Source: Roseiarcus sp963842835 (GTDB lineage Bacteria; Pseudomonadota; Alphaproteobacteria; Rhizobiales; Beijerinckiaceae). From it: a stretch of 64,000 nt of DNA. The translations under genes were made by a program, and so were the position numbers. Location of the stretch: NCBI GenBank assembly GCA_963842835.1, contig CAWJIB010000006.1:1-64000 (forward strand), read 5' to 3'. Shown here one piece after another: positions 10,654 to 22,475 of the stretch (positions within the stretch are counted from its first letter, which is position 1; every line of letters begins with the position of its first letter). The notes below the pieces were generated by a model. It saw nothing but the letters and a program-made list of their open reading frames with translations. It made no database searches and was not told where the DNA came from.

Positions 10654-11635
10654 GGTTGGCGTCAATTCGTCATTGCGGCGTCTTGCCGACTTCTGTCGCA
10701 GGTGCACGAATTAGACGCCGGAGCGCCAAACCTTGTTGAGGCAGCTCAATTCAGCGAATCGGCCCGCCGATCGATCCAAACCGGTCGAATGTTTCGATCC
10801 CTTATCGCGCGGAGCGGCATTACAGCCCGGCGCGGCTTCACAACCGGGACCCTTCAAGAGCCGGTGGCGGAGACGGTCTCTTCACTCCCGATCTCATTTT
10901 CGGCCCGCGATAACCGGCGACGGCGAAAATCGCTTCGATGGACGGGTGCGATCGGCTAGCTGCCGCGACCGCGACGGCGGCACGGTCGCCCGATCGCGCG
11001 GGTCTTCAAGAATCGGCGAGAGTTCGTGGCTCGGCTCCTTCCGACGTCGAGGCGGCGACCGCTGGGCGGCAAATAGCGGCTCGGGTCGCTCACGATAGAC
11101 GGGAAAGGGCCGTGCCCGCGCGCTTCCGGCGCTTTCGGCGACGTTGACGCGAGTGACGGGAAGAAACCGAGGATTTCGAGAACCCGCGCTGCGCAGCGGC
11201 TTACGAGGAGGCGAGCTCTCCCAGGGGGGGCGCGATCCGCAATGGCCAAGCGGACCCTCTGCGCCTTTTGGGGGCGAACGCCATCCGCACCGGCTCGCGC
11301 CGTCATCGACGTTTGCCGCGCCACGGGGCCAAGCGCTTTCCGGGCAGCGGTTGCTGATTTGGGTCAAGCGGCCGTCGCATAATTGTGCCTAGGTTGTGTT
11401 ATAGGCCACTAACCATGGTGAAATAAGCCTCCTCGAATTGGCTAAGAGCGAGCCCGGCGCATAGGAGCGCTAGGGCCGGTTTGCAATTCGCCGGCCTCGA
11501 TCGACACATACGCCGTGCTTCGCGCGGCAAGCGACGGCGGACAGCCCAGAGATCCCGCCAAGAGCAGGCTCGCAAAAACCCGTTGATTGATATGCGAGGC
11601 AAGATGCTCGCTCTCACAACGACGATGGCGAAACG
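10654..11635. other. Long intergenic region without a recognisable gene
   Basis: Nearly 1 kb between the divergent efflux operon and glgA. Reading frames here are arginine/serine-rich, show no family motif and lack good ribosome binding sites. The promoters of both flanking operons should lie here, but no operator stands out. The last 200 bases before glgA are less GC-rich (around TGTGTTATAGGCCAC at 11394), a possible promoter area. Confidence 0.4.
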
Positions 11636-13108
11636 ATGTACGTGGTCATGGTGGCGGCCGAATGCGCCCCTGTCATCCAAGTGGGCGGTCTTGGCGACGT
11701 CGTGTCGGGGCTGAGCCGCGAGCTCGAGCGTCGCGGCAACGACGTCGAAATCATTCTGCCCAAATACAACTCGATGCGGTACAACTGCATCTCGGGGTTG
11801 AAAGTCGACTATCGCGACCTCTGGGTGCCTTGGCGCGGCGGCGCTATCCACTGCACCGTCCACTTCGGTCTGGTGAATGGCCGCCGATGCTTCTTCATCG
11901 AACCTCACTCGAGCGAGAACTTCTTCCATCGCCCCGCGGCTTACGGCTATGCCGACGATGTGATGCGGTTTGCGTTCTTCAGCAAGGCCGCGCTCGAGTT
12001 CATGCTCAAGGCCGGCAAACGCCCCGACGTGATCCACTGTCACGATTGGCAGACCGGGCTCGTGCCGGTCTTGTTGTTCGAAATCTACAAATTTCATGGA
12101 ATGGCGGACCAACGGGTCTGCTTCACTGTCCATAACTTCCGCCATCAGGGGCAGGTCGGTCCGGAATTGCTGTGGGCCAGCGGGCTCGGTCGGCCCGACT
12201 ACTATTTCCATTACGACCGCCTGCGCGATAACTTCAACCATGGTCAGTTGAACCTCGCCAAGGCCGGCATCGTTTACTCCAATTTTGTCACCACGGTATC
12301 GCCGCAACACGCTTGGGAAGCGCTCAACACCAATCAGAACTTCGGGCTCGGCCATACGCTGTGGATCCATCGCGGCAAGTTCGGCGGCGTCCTCAACGGC
12401 GTCGATTACGACGTGTGGAATCCCGACATCGATCCTTTCATCGCGCGGCGCTACCGCATCGATTCGCTCGATGAGAAATACGACAACAAGCGCGCATTGC
12501 GCGAGCGGCTGTGGCTGCGCGACGGCTTCAAGCCGATCGTCGCCTACGTCGGCCGGCTCGACAGTCAAAAGGGCGTTCCCCTGGTGCGCCACGCGCTGTT
12601 CCACTCGCTGTGGAACGGCGCGCAATTCGTGTTGCTGGGTCCGAGCCCCGAGCCGGCGACCGAGGACTATCTGCGACGCCTCAAGAACCATCTCAACGAC
12701 AATCCCGACTGCCACATCGAGTTGCGCTTCGACGCCGAGCTCGCCCACTTGGTCTACGCCGGCGCCGACTTCCTGGTGGCGCCGAGCCAATACGAGCCGT
12801 GCGGCCTCGTCCAGATGATCGCGCTGAAATACGGAACGGTTCCGATCGTCCGCGCCGTGGGCGGTCTCGCCGACACGGTCTTCGACCGCGACTATTCCTC
12901 GCGTCCCTACGAAGCGAGAAACGGCTACGTGTTCGACTACCCCGATTACCAGGGAATCGAGTCGGCGCTGCGGCGCGCCCTGGGATTGTGGCGCTCCTAT
13001 CCCGAGGAGTTCCGCAAGCTCATGGTGAACGGAATGCGGTACGACCATTCCTGGAACGACCCCGGCCAGCATTATCTCAATATCTACCAGCACATCCGAG
13101 CCCGCTGA
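11636..13108 (+). CDS. glgA: Glycogen/starch synthase, GT5 family
   Basis: 490 residues, the usual GlgA length. It would add glucose from ADP-glucose to the non-reducing end of an alpha-1,4-glucan in the cytoplasm. Visible motifs are N-terminal GGLGDVVSGL at about 17-26, HCHDWQTGLVPVLL, the C-terminal GT-B half opening VAYVGRLDSQKG, and the catalytic-region SQYEPCGLVQMIALKYGT. Odd point: where the family has lysine in the KxGGL motif, this protein has Gln15 (IQVGGL); the codon is caa. That lysine contacts ADP-glucose in characterised enzymes. The gene leads a plus-strand cluster with GH57 and a phosphorylase. Start at 11636 is the only start codon in frame near the conserved N-terminus. Confidence 0.88.
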   Translation: MYVVMVAAECAPVIQVGGLGDVVSGLSRELERRGNDVEIILPKYNSMRYNCISGLKVDYRDLWVPWRGGAIHCTVHFGLVNGRRCFFIEPHSSENFFHRPAAYGYADDVMRFAFFSKAALEFMLKAGKRPDVIHCHDWQTGLVPVLLFEIYKFHGMADQRVCFTVHNFRHQGQVGPELLWASGLGRPDYYFHYDRLRDNFNHGQLNLAKAGIVYSNFVTTVSPQHAWEALNTNQNFGLGHTLWIHRGKFGGVLNGVDYDVWNPDIDPFIARRYRIDSLDEKYDNKRALRERLWLRDGFKPIVAYVGRLDSQKGVPLVRHALFHSLWNGAQFVLLGPSPEPATEDYLRRLKNHLNDNPDCHIELRFDAELAHLVYAGADFLVAPSQYEPCGLVQMIALKYGTVPIVRAVGGLADTVFDRDYSSRPYEARNGYVFDYPDYQGIESALRRALGLWRSYPEEFRKLMVNGMRYDHSWNDPGQHYLNIYQHIRAR

Positions 13109-13159
13109 ACGAGCCGCCGCTTCGCAAGCGGCGCAGAACGGCTGAATCTGGAGACAGCG

Positions 13160-14623
13160 ATGGATCGCCTACCCGCAATCGTCGACGGCCTTCCCAACAT
13201 TTGCGGCGCGGAAAGCGTCATAGAGGACGCCGTCAAGAGCGCAGTCGACCGCCCGGTCGATCTCGGCGAGAGCGCAATTGATCTTTCTCGTATCCGGAGC
13301 GCGTGCGCAATCGCGCTGCATATGCATCAACCGCTGATCCCGGCGGGCGGGCCGGATCTTCATAGCGCCGAGATCATAAGCAATCTGAGACAGATGATGG
13401 AAAGCGCGAGCGATGAACAGCGCTATAACGCCGGAACCTTCCGCTGGTGCTACAAGCGGATGGGAGAGTTTATCCCGCAACTGGTCGGAGAGGGAAAACA
13501 GCCGCGGGTAATGCTGGACTACTCGGGCACGCTGCTCTGGGGCCTTCAGCAGATGGGGCTCGACGACGTGCTTGACGATTTGCGCGTCATTACTTGCGAG
13601 CCGCGTTATCGCGGCTGCGTCGAGTGGCTCGGTTCCGCTTGGGGGCATCCCGTGGCGCCGTCGACGCCGGTCCAAGATTACCGGCTGCACGTACGCGCAT
13701 GGCGCCACCATTTCGCGGCGCTCTTCGGCCTCGACGCGCTCACGCGCGTCCGCGGCTTCTCTCCCGCGGAGATGGCGCTGCCGAACCACCCCGACGTGGC
13801 CTATGAGTTTGTCAGGACGCTGAAGGAATGCGGCTACCGATGGGTCCTGGTGCAGGAACATACGGTCGAACGCCCGGACACCGGCGCCGGACCCGACCGC
13901 AAGCACCTGCCCCATCGGCTCTTATGCCGCAACTCGCGGGGCGAGACCGCCGAGATCATCGCCATCATCAAGACCCAGGGCAGCGACACCAAGCTCGTGG
14001 CGCAGATGCAGCCATGTTATGAGGCGCGCGGACTTTCGCACTGGGATCTCTTGGGGAGATCGGTTCCGCCTCTTGTGACGCAGATTGCCGATGGCGAGAA
14101 CGGCGGTGTTATGATGAACGAATTTCCCGCCAAGTATATCGAGGTGGCGCGAGAATGTTCCGGCTCCGAAACGCCCATGGTCAACGTCAGCGAGTATCTT
14201 GATCGCCTCTTTGCGATGGGAGTGGGCGAAAAAGATTTGCCGCTTCTGCAGCCGGTCTTTCAGTCCCGGATTTGGGATCGTTTCAAGCCCGGGGATAGCG
14301 CTGAGAAGCTCGCCGACGTGATCCGCCGATTGCATCAAGAGGACTCGCGCTTTCAGGTGGAAGGGGGAAGCTGGACCAACAATATTTCCTGGGTCAGAGG
14401 CTATGAGGGGCTCCTGGGGCCGATGGAAGCGCTGAGCTCGCTGTTCTACGAGAAAGCGCTCAAGCCGGCTTCGCCCACGAGCGAACCTCGCTATCGCAAG
14501 GCCCTGTTCCATCTGCTAACGTCTCAAACAAGCTGCTACCGCTATTGGGGCCAAGGGATTTTCGTCGACTATGGACGGGAGATCTGCCGGCGGGGCGTCG
14601 AAATCTTGACTCACGACTTCTGA
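13160..14623 (+). CDS. Glycoside hydrolase family 57 protein
   Basis: 487 residues with GH57 features: the opening ALHMHQPLI, with the HxHQP hallmark, at about residues 53-60, then FRWCYKRMGEFIPQL, GYRWVLVQEHTVE and a C-terminal helical part FHLLTSQTSCYRYWGQG. GH57 enzymes include amylopullulanases, 4-alpha-glucanotransferases and branching enzymes; the subtype cannot be assigned here. A GGAGA ribosome site precedes the ATG at 13160. It lies 51 bases after glgA, so it probably acts on the same glucan, either branching or trimming it. Some members of this subgroup are annotated only as glycoside hydrolase 57, and I keep to that. Confidence 0.85.
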   Translation: MDRLPAIVDGLPNICGAESVIEDAVKSAVDRPVDLGESAIDLSRIRSACAIALHMHQPLIPAGGPDLHSAEIISNLRQMMESASDEQRYNAGTFRWCYKRMGEFIPQLVGEGKQPRVMLDYSGTLLWGLQQMGLDDVLDDLRVITCEPRYRGCVEWLGSAWGHPVAPSTPVQDYRLHVRAWRHHFAALFGLDALTRVRGFSPAEMALPNHPDVAYEFVRTLKECGYRWVLVQEHTVERPDTGAGPDRKHLPHRLLCRNSRGETAEIIAIIKTQGSDTKLVAQMQPCYEARGLSHWDLLGRSVPPLVTQIADGENGGVMMNEFPAKYIEVARECSGSETPMVNVSEYLDRLFAMGVGEKDLPLLQPVFQSRIWDRFKPGDSAEKLADVIRRLHQEDSRFQVEGGSWTNNISWVRGYEGLLGPMEALSSLFYEKALKPASPTSEPRYRKALFHLLTSQTSCYRYWGQGIFVDYGREICRRGVEILTHDF

Positions 14624-14711
14624 ACGCGCCCTCGTCGAAACACGCGTAGAGATGACGACAAATGCTAGGACGCCTACTTCAATCAGGAGCACGGTATCAG
14701 GGAGGCCTTTG

Positions 14712-15170
14712 ATGCGGCTCGAGTCCAACGCCTTTTCCGATGGCGGCGCAATCCCCCAGCGTTTTACCTGTGACGGCGAAGACGTGTCGCCGCCGCTTCA
14801 TTGGAGCCATACGCCTGCGGGCGTCCGCAGCTTCGTCGTGCTCTGCGACGATCCTGACGCCCCGGCTCGAACCTGGCGTCATTGGGCCGTTTACGACCTC
14901 CCTCCCAGCCGCACGGCGCTCCCTGAGGGGGCCGGTCAGCTCCATGGCGGGGAAGGCTTGAAGCAGGCCGTCAATGATTTCGGCCAGGCGGCCTACGGGG
15001 GTCCGTGTCCGCCGCACCGCCATGGACCGCATCATTATCGCTTCCGTCTCCTCGCGCTCTCGACCGATCGTCTGTCGGTGCGCGCGGATCCGACATGCCG
15101 CGACGTCGAACACGAAGCGCGTAAACATCTCGTCGCGGAATCGGTTCTGATCGCAACGTATGAGCGATGA
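14712..15170 (+). CDS. YbhB/YbcL family (phosphatidylethanolamine-binding-like) protein
   Basis: 152 residues matching the bacterial Raf-kinase-inhibitor-like family. It has FTCDGEDVSPPLHW near the N-terminus, the ligand pocket motif CDDPDAPARTWRHWAVYDLP, GPCPPHRHGPHHYRFRLLAL, and the C-terminal HVLAEA-type helix (HLVAESVLIATYER). Function in bacteria is not established; the fold binds anionic ligands. Start at 14712 is chosen because it begins the conserved MRLESNAFSDGG segment with GGAGG a few bases upstream. It sits between the GH57 and phosphorylase genes on the same strand. Confidence 0.85.
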   Translation: MRLESNAFSDGGAIPQRFTCDGEDVSPPLHWSHTPAGVRSFVVLCDDPDAPARTWRHWAVYDLPPSRTALPEGAGQLHGGEGLKQAVNDFGQAAYGGPCPPHRHGPHHYRFRLLALSTDRLSVRADPTCRDVEHEARKHLVAESVLIATYER

Positions 15171-15517
15171 TGACCATGACGGCCGATGCGAAGCTCTGCG
15201 CGTTGAGCGTCAACCCGTTCGGCGTTTGGCCTCCGGACCGGACCGGCCGGAGCCCGGATCGGAGCCAATCCGGGACACCGGTCGAACGCTTTCGGCCTTG
15301 CCGCGAGCGCCGCGACCCAAGCGTCGCGGGGCGTGGCGCGCCGCTTTGCGGCATCGTCTCGCCGCACAAGGCTGGTAGGATGGCGCAACGCGATCGATTG
15401 TCTTCGCTCAAAGGGGGAGTCGCCTGCGCAGTTGCGTCGAGCGTCGAGGCCCGCGGCGTCTAGCGCGTCCGGGCGGGATTGGCCCCGCAAAGTCGGCAAG
15501 CAAGGGAGCCGAGGCTC
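15171..15517. other. Intergenic region upstream of the phosphorylase gene
   Basis: About 350 bases. Small frames exist on the plus strand but have no recognisable motif. It ends in a GGGAG ribosome site about 10 bases before the ATG at 15518. A separate promoter for the phosphorylase could sit here; none is clear. Confidence 0.4.
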
Positions 15518-18040
15518 ATGGTTGCAGCGCCGTTGCCAAGCTTGCCGGATGAAATCGCGGCATTGCGAATTCTCGCGCTCGACCTGCGCTGGACCTGGAG
15601 TCATGAGGGCGACGCGGTCTGGGAGCATCTCGACGCGCGGCTGTGGCGAGTAACGCAAAATCCCTGGAGCATGCTGCAGAGCACGTCCTTGGAGCGGCTG
15701 CAACGGCTGGCGCGCGATGCGGACTTCCGCGACAAGCTCGCAGCGTTCATCGACGCGCGGCGGAAATACCTCGAACGCCCCGGCTGGTTCGCAACCGCCT
15801 ATGGTCGGCCGGCGCTCGGCGGCGTCGCTTACCTCAGCATGGAATTCGGGCTCGGCTCGGCGCTTCCCCTTTATGCGGGCGGGCTCGGTGTGCTGGCTGG
15901 TGATTTCCTGAAGACCGCGAGCGATCTCAACATTCCGGTGGTCGGCGTCGGCCTTCTCTATCAAGAAGGATATTTCCGCCAGATTCTCGACGCTGACGGC
16001 ATGCAGCGTGAACTCTATCCCTACAACGAGCCGGGAATGTTGCCGATCGAGCCCTTGGTGCTCGACGAAGGCGGATGGCTGCGCATCCCGCTGGAGTTGC
16101 CGGGCCGGGTTGTCCAGCTTCGCGTGTGGCAGGCGACCGTCGGACGCGTCAGGGTCTATCTGCTTGACAGCAACGATCCCCTGAACAGCCCGGCGGACCG
16201 CGGCGTCACCGCCAAGCTCTATCCCGACGGCTCGGAGATACGGCTGATACAGGAGATCGTGCTTGGCGTCGGCGCCTGGCGGACCATAGAGAGGCTGCAT
16301 CCGGAAACGGAGATCTGTCACATCAACGAAGGCCATGCGGCGTTCGCGGTCATCGAACGCGCACGAAATCTCGCTGCGACAAAGAAGCTCGGTTTCCGGG
16401 AGGCCCTGTGGGCGACGCGGGCAGGCAACGTCTTCACAACCCACACGCCCGTCGTAGCCGGTTTCGATTCGTTTCCGGCAAATCTCTTGCGCAGGTACCT
16501 GCCTTATATCGCAGGCGATTTGGCCGGCCAGGGCGAGACGCCCAATGACGTCCTGGGCCTTGGCCGAATTGATCCGCTCGATCCGAGCGAGCCCTTCAAC
16601 ATGGCTTATTTGGCGCAACGCGGCTCTGCGCTCACGCTCGGCGTGAGCCGATTGCATGGAGAGGTAAGCCGGCGGATATTCCAGCCATTGTTCCCGCGCT
16701 GGCCGTCGTGCGAAGTTCCAGTCGACCATGTGACGAATGGCGTGCACATCCCCACATGGGATTCGGCGCAGGCCGATAAAATTTGGACGGAGGCTTGCGG
16801 CAAGGACCGCTGGCGCGGGATGCCCGACGATTTGCCGGACCGCATCGCGTGCGTATCGGATGAGGAGCTTTGGTCCATGCGCGGCAGCGGCCGCCAGCGC
16901 CTCGTGGCGATCGTCCGCCGCCGTCTTGCGACCCACCTGCGTCAACGCGGGCTTGAAGCAGGGATTGTCCAGCGGGCGGAATCGGTGCTTGATCCGAACG
17001 TGCTCACCATCGGTTTCGCGCGCAGGTTCACCGAATATAAGCGACCCAATCTTCTCCTTCGCGATTCCGCGCGGCTCGGCGCGCTTCTTCTCAATGAGAG
17101 ACACCCGATCCAGATCGTGCTGGCCGGAAAGGCGCATCCCTCGGACGCCGAGGGAAAGTCGATGATCCGAGAATGGATCGAGCTCGCGCGCCAACCGCGC
17201 TACCGCGGGCGCGTTGTGTTCCTGGAGGACTATGACATCGCCTTGGCGCAGGAGCTCGTGCAGGGCGTCGATGTCTGGATCAACACGCCGCGACGCCCTT
17301 GGGAGGCCTGCGGCACAAGCGGCATGAAAGTGCTGGTGAACGGCGGCCTGAATTGCTCGATCCTGGACGGTTGGTGGGCCGAGGCCTTCGAAGCGGACCT
17401 CGGATGGGCCATTGGCGACGCACAGGGCCGCGACGCCGGCGAAGCCGACGCCGAGGACGCCGATCATCTCTATGACACGCTCGAGCGAAGCATCATTCCG
17501 GAGTTTTATGCCCGCGACGCCCAGGGACTGCCGCGCGCGTGGTTGGCGCGGATCAGACGCTCCATATCTGTCCTAACCCCGGCGTTCGGAAGCACGCGGA
17601 TGGTTCGAGAGTATGTCGAGAAAGCGTATCTGCCGCTCGCCAAGACGCTGCGCGCGCGCTCGACTGAGGAGTGCGCTCTGGCAAGATCGCTGTGCAGCTG
17701 GTCCGAAAGCTTGAAGAGCCATTGGTCGAGCCTGCACATCGGCCAGCCGACGGCCACCCGCGCGGATGGCCGCTGGCGGTTCTCGGTTCCCGTTTTCATG
17801 GGCGAACTCTCTGCGACGGCGGTGCGAGTCGAACTTTTCGCCGACGAGATCGAGGACAAGCCCGCGGAGGTCGTCGTCTTGCATCAGGAGCAAGCGGTCC
17901 CCGGAGCGATGAACGGACACATCTACGCCGGAGAGATTGTGACGACGAGACCGGCGGACCACTACACCGTCCGCGTCGTGCCGCATCACCCCGACGCCCG
18001 GATTCCATCCGAGCTCCCTTTTATTGCTTGGCAGCGCTGA
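15518..18040 (+). CDS. glgP: Alpha-glucan phosphorylase, GT35
   Basis: 840 residues. It would release glucose 1-phosphate from glycogen or maltodextrin with pyridoxal phosphate. The N-terminal ALRILALDLRWTWSHEGDAVW block is typical of the actinobacterial/archaeal-like phosphorylase branch (DUF3417 N-domain). INEGHAAFAVIE and VFTTHTPVVAGFD follow, then FARRFTEYKRPNLLL and the PLP-lysine region EACGTSGMKVLVNGGLNCS at about residues 595-613. The start at 15518 has GGGAG upstream; a TTG at 15481 is in frame but less likely. Together with GlgA and GH57 it makes a small synthesis and breakdown cycle for storage glucan. Confidence 0.92.
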   Translation: MVAAPLPSLPDEIAALRILALDLRWTWSHEGDAVWEHLDARLWRVTQNPWSMLQSTSLERLQRLARDADFRDKLAAFIDARRKYLERPGWFATAYGRPALGGVAYLSMEFGLGSALPLYAGGLGVLAGDFLKTASDLNIPVVGVGLLYQEGYFRQILDADGMQRELYPYNEPGMLPIEPLVLDEGGWLRIPLELPGRVVQLRVWQATVGRVRVYLLDSNDPLNSPADRGVTAKLYPDGSEIRLIQEIVLGVGAWRTIERLHPETEICHINEGHAAFAVIERARNLAATKKLGFREALWATRAGNVFTTHTPVVAGFDSFPANLLRRYLPYIAGDLAGQGETPNDVLGLGRIDPLDPSEPFNMAYLAQRGSALTLGVSRLHGEVSRRIFQPLFPRWPSCEVPVDHVTNGVHIPTWDSAQADKIWTEACGKDRWRGMPDDLPDRIACVSDEELWSMRGSGRQRLVAIVRRRLATHLRQRGLEAGIVQRAESVLDPNVLTIGFARRFTEYKRPNLLLRDSARLGALLLNERHPIQIVLAGKAHPSDAEGKSMIREWIELARQPRYRGRVVFLEDYDIALAQELVQGVDVWINTPRRPWEACGTSGMKVLVNGGLNCSILDGWWAEAFEADLGWAIGDAQGRDAGEADAEDADHLYDTLERSIIPEFYARDAQGLPRAWLARIRRSISVLTPAFGSTRMVREYVEKAYLPLAKTLRARSTEECALARSLCSWSESLKSHWSSLHIGQPTATRADGRWRFSVPVFMGELSATAVRVELFADEIEDKPAEVVVLHQEQAVPGAMNGHIYAGEIVTTRPADHYTVRVVPHHPDARIPSELPFIAWQR

Positions 18041-18366
18041 TGGCGCTCCGCGGCGCGTCGTCCGCGACGGGCTCGGCCGGGATCCTTCGCGGCCGCCGCG
18101 AAATCGACAGGCGCGGCATGACGGTCTGTCGCCAATTGGCCGATCCGCCTGCAGAAATTCCCGAAGGGCTTCATCGACGCCTTTGCGGCGTGGATCGAGG
18201 CCGATATCGCGCGCTGACGTTCGCCGCGTCGAGGCTCGCGATCCTTTCGGGCGTGCTTGCCGTTGGCCTGGCTGCGACGTGGCGTCGCATCGCAGCCTCG
18301 ATCGACAGCGTGTTTCGTGTATGGGTTACATAGTTTCCGTCGGAGCATCGGTAGGGAGTTGAAGCC
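18041..18366. other. Intergenic region between phosphorylase and hsp20
   Basis: 326 bases. A short frame ends KGFIDAFAAWIEADIAR at about 18217 and may be the tail of a lost gene, but I cannot place the family. The region before 18367 (TGTTTCGTGTATGGGTTACATAG) is the likely promoter area of hsp20-lon. No inverted repeat of CIRCE type was seen. Confidence 0.35.
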
Positions 18367-18768
18367 ATGATCGGGGACGATCCCAGAAGTTGGATGTGGC
18401 CGGAGGCTTTAGCCATGCTCGCGCGGGCCGAGCGCATGCGACGCGACATCTTCGTACTCAGTCCCGCGGCTCGCCCGGCGTGGGAGCCGCCGGTCGACGT
18501 CCTGGAGACCGACAAGGAAGTGCTGATCTTCGTCGCGTTGCCCGGCGTTGCGCCGGAGCAGGTCGAAGCGGCGATCGAGGGCGGCGACCTCGTTATTGCG
18601 GGCAGGCGCGTCTTGCCGCCGCAACTGCGCACCGCAGTCATTCATCGGCTTGAGCTTCCGCAAGGCTATTTCGAGCGGCGCATTCCCTTGCCGCCTGGCC
18701 GTTATGGCGCGGTCGCTCGGGCCGCGAGCGACGGCTGCCTGCTCATCAGCCTCCGCAAGGCGATTTGA
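18367..18768 (+). CDS. Small heat shock protein, Hsp20/alpha-crystallin family
   Basis: 133 residues with an alpha-crystallin domain at about 38-130: PPVDVLETDKEVLIFVALPG, then GGDLVIAGRR, a strand pair ending YFERRIPLPPG, and GCLLISLRKAI. The usual GVL motif is replaced by GCLLI. Such proteins hold unfolding clients in the cytoplasm for ATP-dependent chaperones. It ends 12 bases before lon, so the two are co-transcribed, a common pairing of a holdase with a protease under heat stress. Confidence 0.88.
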   Translation: MIGDDPRSWMWPEALAMLARAERMRRDIFVLSPAARPAWEPPVDVLETDKEVLIFVALPGVAPEQVEAAIEGGDLVIAGRRVLPPQLRTAVIHRLELPQGYFERRIPLPPGRYGAVARAASDGCLLISLRKAI

Positions 18769-18780
18769 GGAGCCTCGGTC

Positions 18781-21189
<2,409 letters not shown>

Positions 21190-21234
21190 CGCGAAAATGA
21201 CGTTCGGCGTTCGAGGCCGCACGCCGATCCGCGT

Positions 21235-21882
21235 ATGATGAATTTAATTGGGATCGAAAGGTCGCGCGACAGCCAAGTGCTGCGCCTGCGCGGGAAGGGC
21301 CGGGCGGGACACGGCGGCGGGCCTGCCGGGGACGCGCTGATCGAGATTGAGGTCGCTCCGCATCGGCTGTTCGCTCGCGACGGCGACGACATCCACATCG
21401 AACTGCCGATCTCCCTGCGCGAAGCGGTGCTCGGCGGCCAGATTCGCGCGCCGACGCCGACCGGGCCCGTGTCGATGACGGCGCCGGCAAGGACCAACAG
21501 CGGCGCTGTGCTACGGCTCAAGGGCAGGGGCGCGCCCGGCAGGGAAGGCCGGCGAGGCGACGAATACGTGACGTTGAGGGTGATGCTTCCCGAGAAGCGC
21601 GATCCGGAGCCTATTCACATGCGGTGGCGGGTCGCGGACGCCCGCTCTTCACGAGGGGCTCGCGCTCTTCTCTGCCGGCGTCAGATCATGACCGGCGCAT
21701 TGGTCGCTGGCGTGATTTACGGAATGGGTGTGGCGGCAGGCGTCACGCTGGCGGGGCGAGATCGGAAAAGAATCGTTCCAGGATCGGGCGCTGCCCCCGA
21801 ACGATCTTGGCGAGCGCCTCCATACGCTTCATCCAGGCGCCGCGATCGATCTCTGGAAAGCTTTGCATCCGGCCGGATTTGA
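21235..21882 (+). pseudogene. DnaJ/CbpA C-terminal fragment (no J domain)
   Basis: Residues 1-125 match the second half of a DnaJ-type client-binding region: QVLRLRGKGRAGHGGGPAGD, DDIHIELPISLREAVLG, VRLKGRG-type repeats and DEYVTLRVMLPEKRDPE. The J domain and first beta-sandwich are absent and nothing upstream encodes them; lon ends only 45 bases before. After about 21609 the frame no longer resembles the family and runs antisense into the NUDIX gene, so the 3' end is also lost or shifted. It reads as a decayed co-chaperone gene that once closed the hsp20-lon operon. Confidence 0.7.
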
Positions 21883-22210
21883 GCGGCCACGCCATTTCGA
21901 ATGTGTTGCTCGCCAGCTTCGACGGATCACAATCGCCTTCCAGCGCCCAGACATGGAGCCGTTTGCCGCTTGGCTGGCGGAAGATTCCGAGATCTTGAAA
22001 TTCCCCTCCGACTTCGAATCCGGTTTCTTCCTTGAACTCGCGCCGCGCCGCCGCGAGCGGATCCTCTCTCGGGTCGACGATCCCCTTGGGCACCGACCAT
22101 GCGCCCTCTTCCTTCCTCGCCCAGAACGGGCCGCCGGGATGGACGAGAAACACTTCCCGGCCGGGGCCATGGCCGCGATAGAGAAGAATTCCTGCGCTGT
22201 GAACCGCCAT
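21743..22210 (-). CDS. NUDIX hydrolase
   Basis: 155 residues. The Nudix box is visible as GIVDPREDPLAAARREFKEE (G-x5-E-x7-REUxEE with the first glutamate in DPRED), followed by TGFEVGGEF. The N-terminal SAGILLYRG and the PKG before the box resemble the diadenosine tetraphosphatase/MutT-like branch that acts on nucleoside diphosphate derivatives; the substrate is not certain. ATG at 22210 starts the conserved MAVHSAG segment; an upstream start at 22228 is possible. The gene is convergent with the dnaJ fragment and overlaps its 3' readthrough. Confidence 0.85.
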   Translation of the reverse strand: MAVHSAGILLYRGHGPGREVFLVHPGGPFWARKEEGAWSVPKGIVDPREDPLAAARREFKEETGFEVGGEFQDLGIFRQPSGKRLHVWALEGDCDPSKLASNTFEMAWPLKSGRMQSFPEIDRGAWMKRMEALAKIVRGQRPILERFFSDLAPPA

Positions 22211-22475
22211 TGTCGGTCTTCCGATCAATCGAGACAGTGTATTGGCTTCCTGACGGGGAGGCTCTGAGATATTGGCGGTTGCGAAGACGCGTCCCTCCGT
22301 GACCCGGCCGGCTTCTAGACATATTTCATTGTCTCACCATGGAAATTCTCCACAGAGACGTCGAGACGCCCGCGCGCTGGCTCGCTGCGACGTGAAACCT
22401 CAGCTTGGGATGACGAGGACCTTGCAAGCCTGGCCGTCGCCTAAGCTCTTCACCCGACTCTATTGGGGCGACGTT

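Noticed and set aside
11399..13093. Long minus-strand open frame of 564 codons opposite glgA
   Set aside because: It is the antisense shadow of a GC-rich gene; glgA has clear family motifs and the shadow has none.
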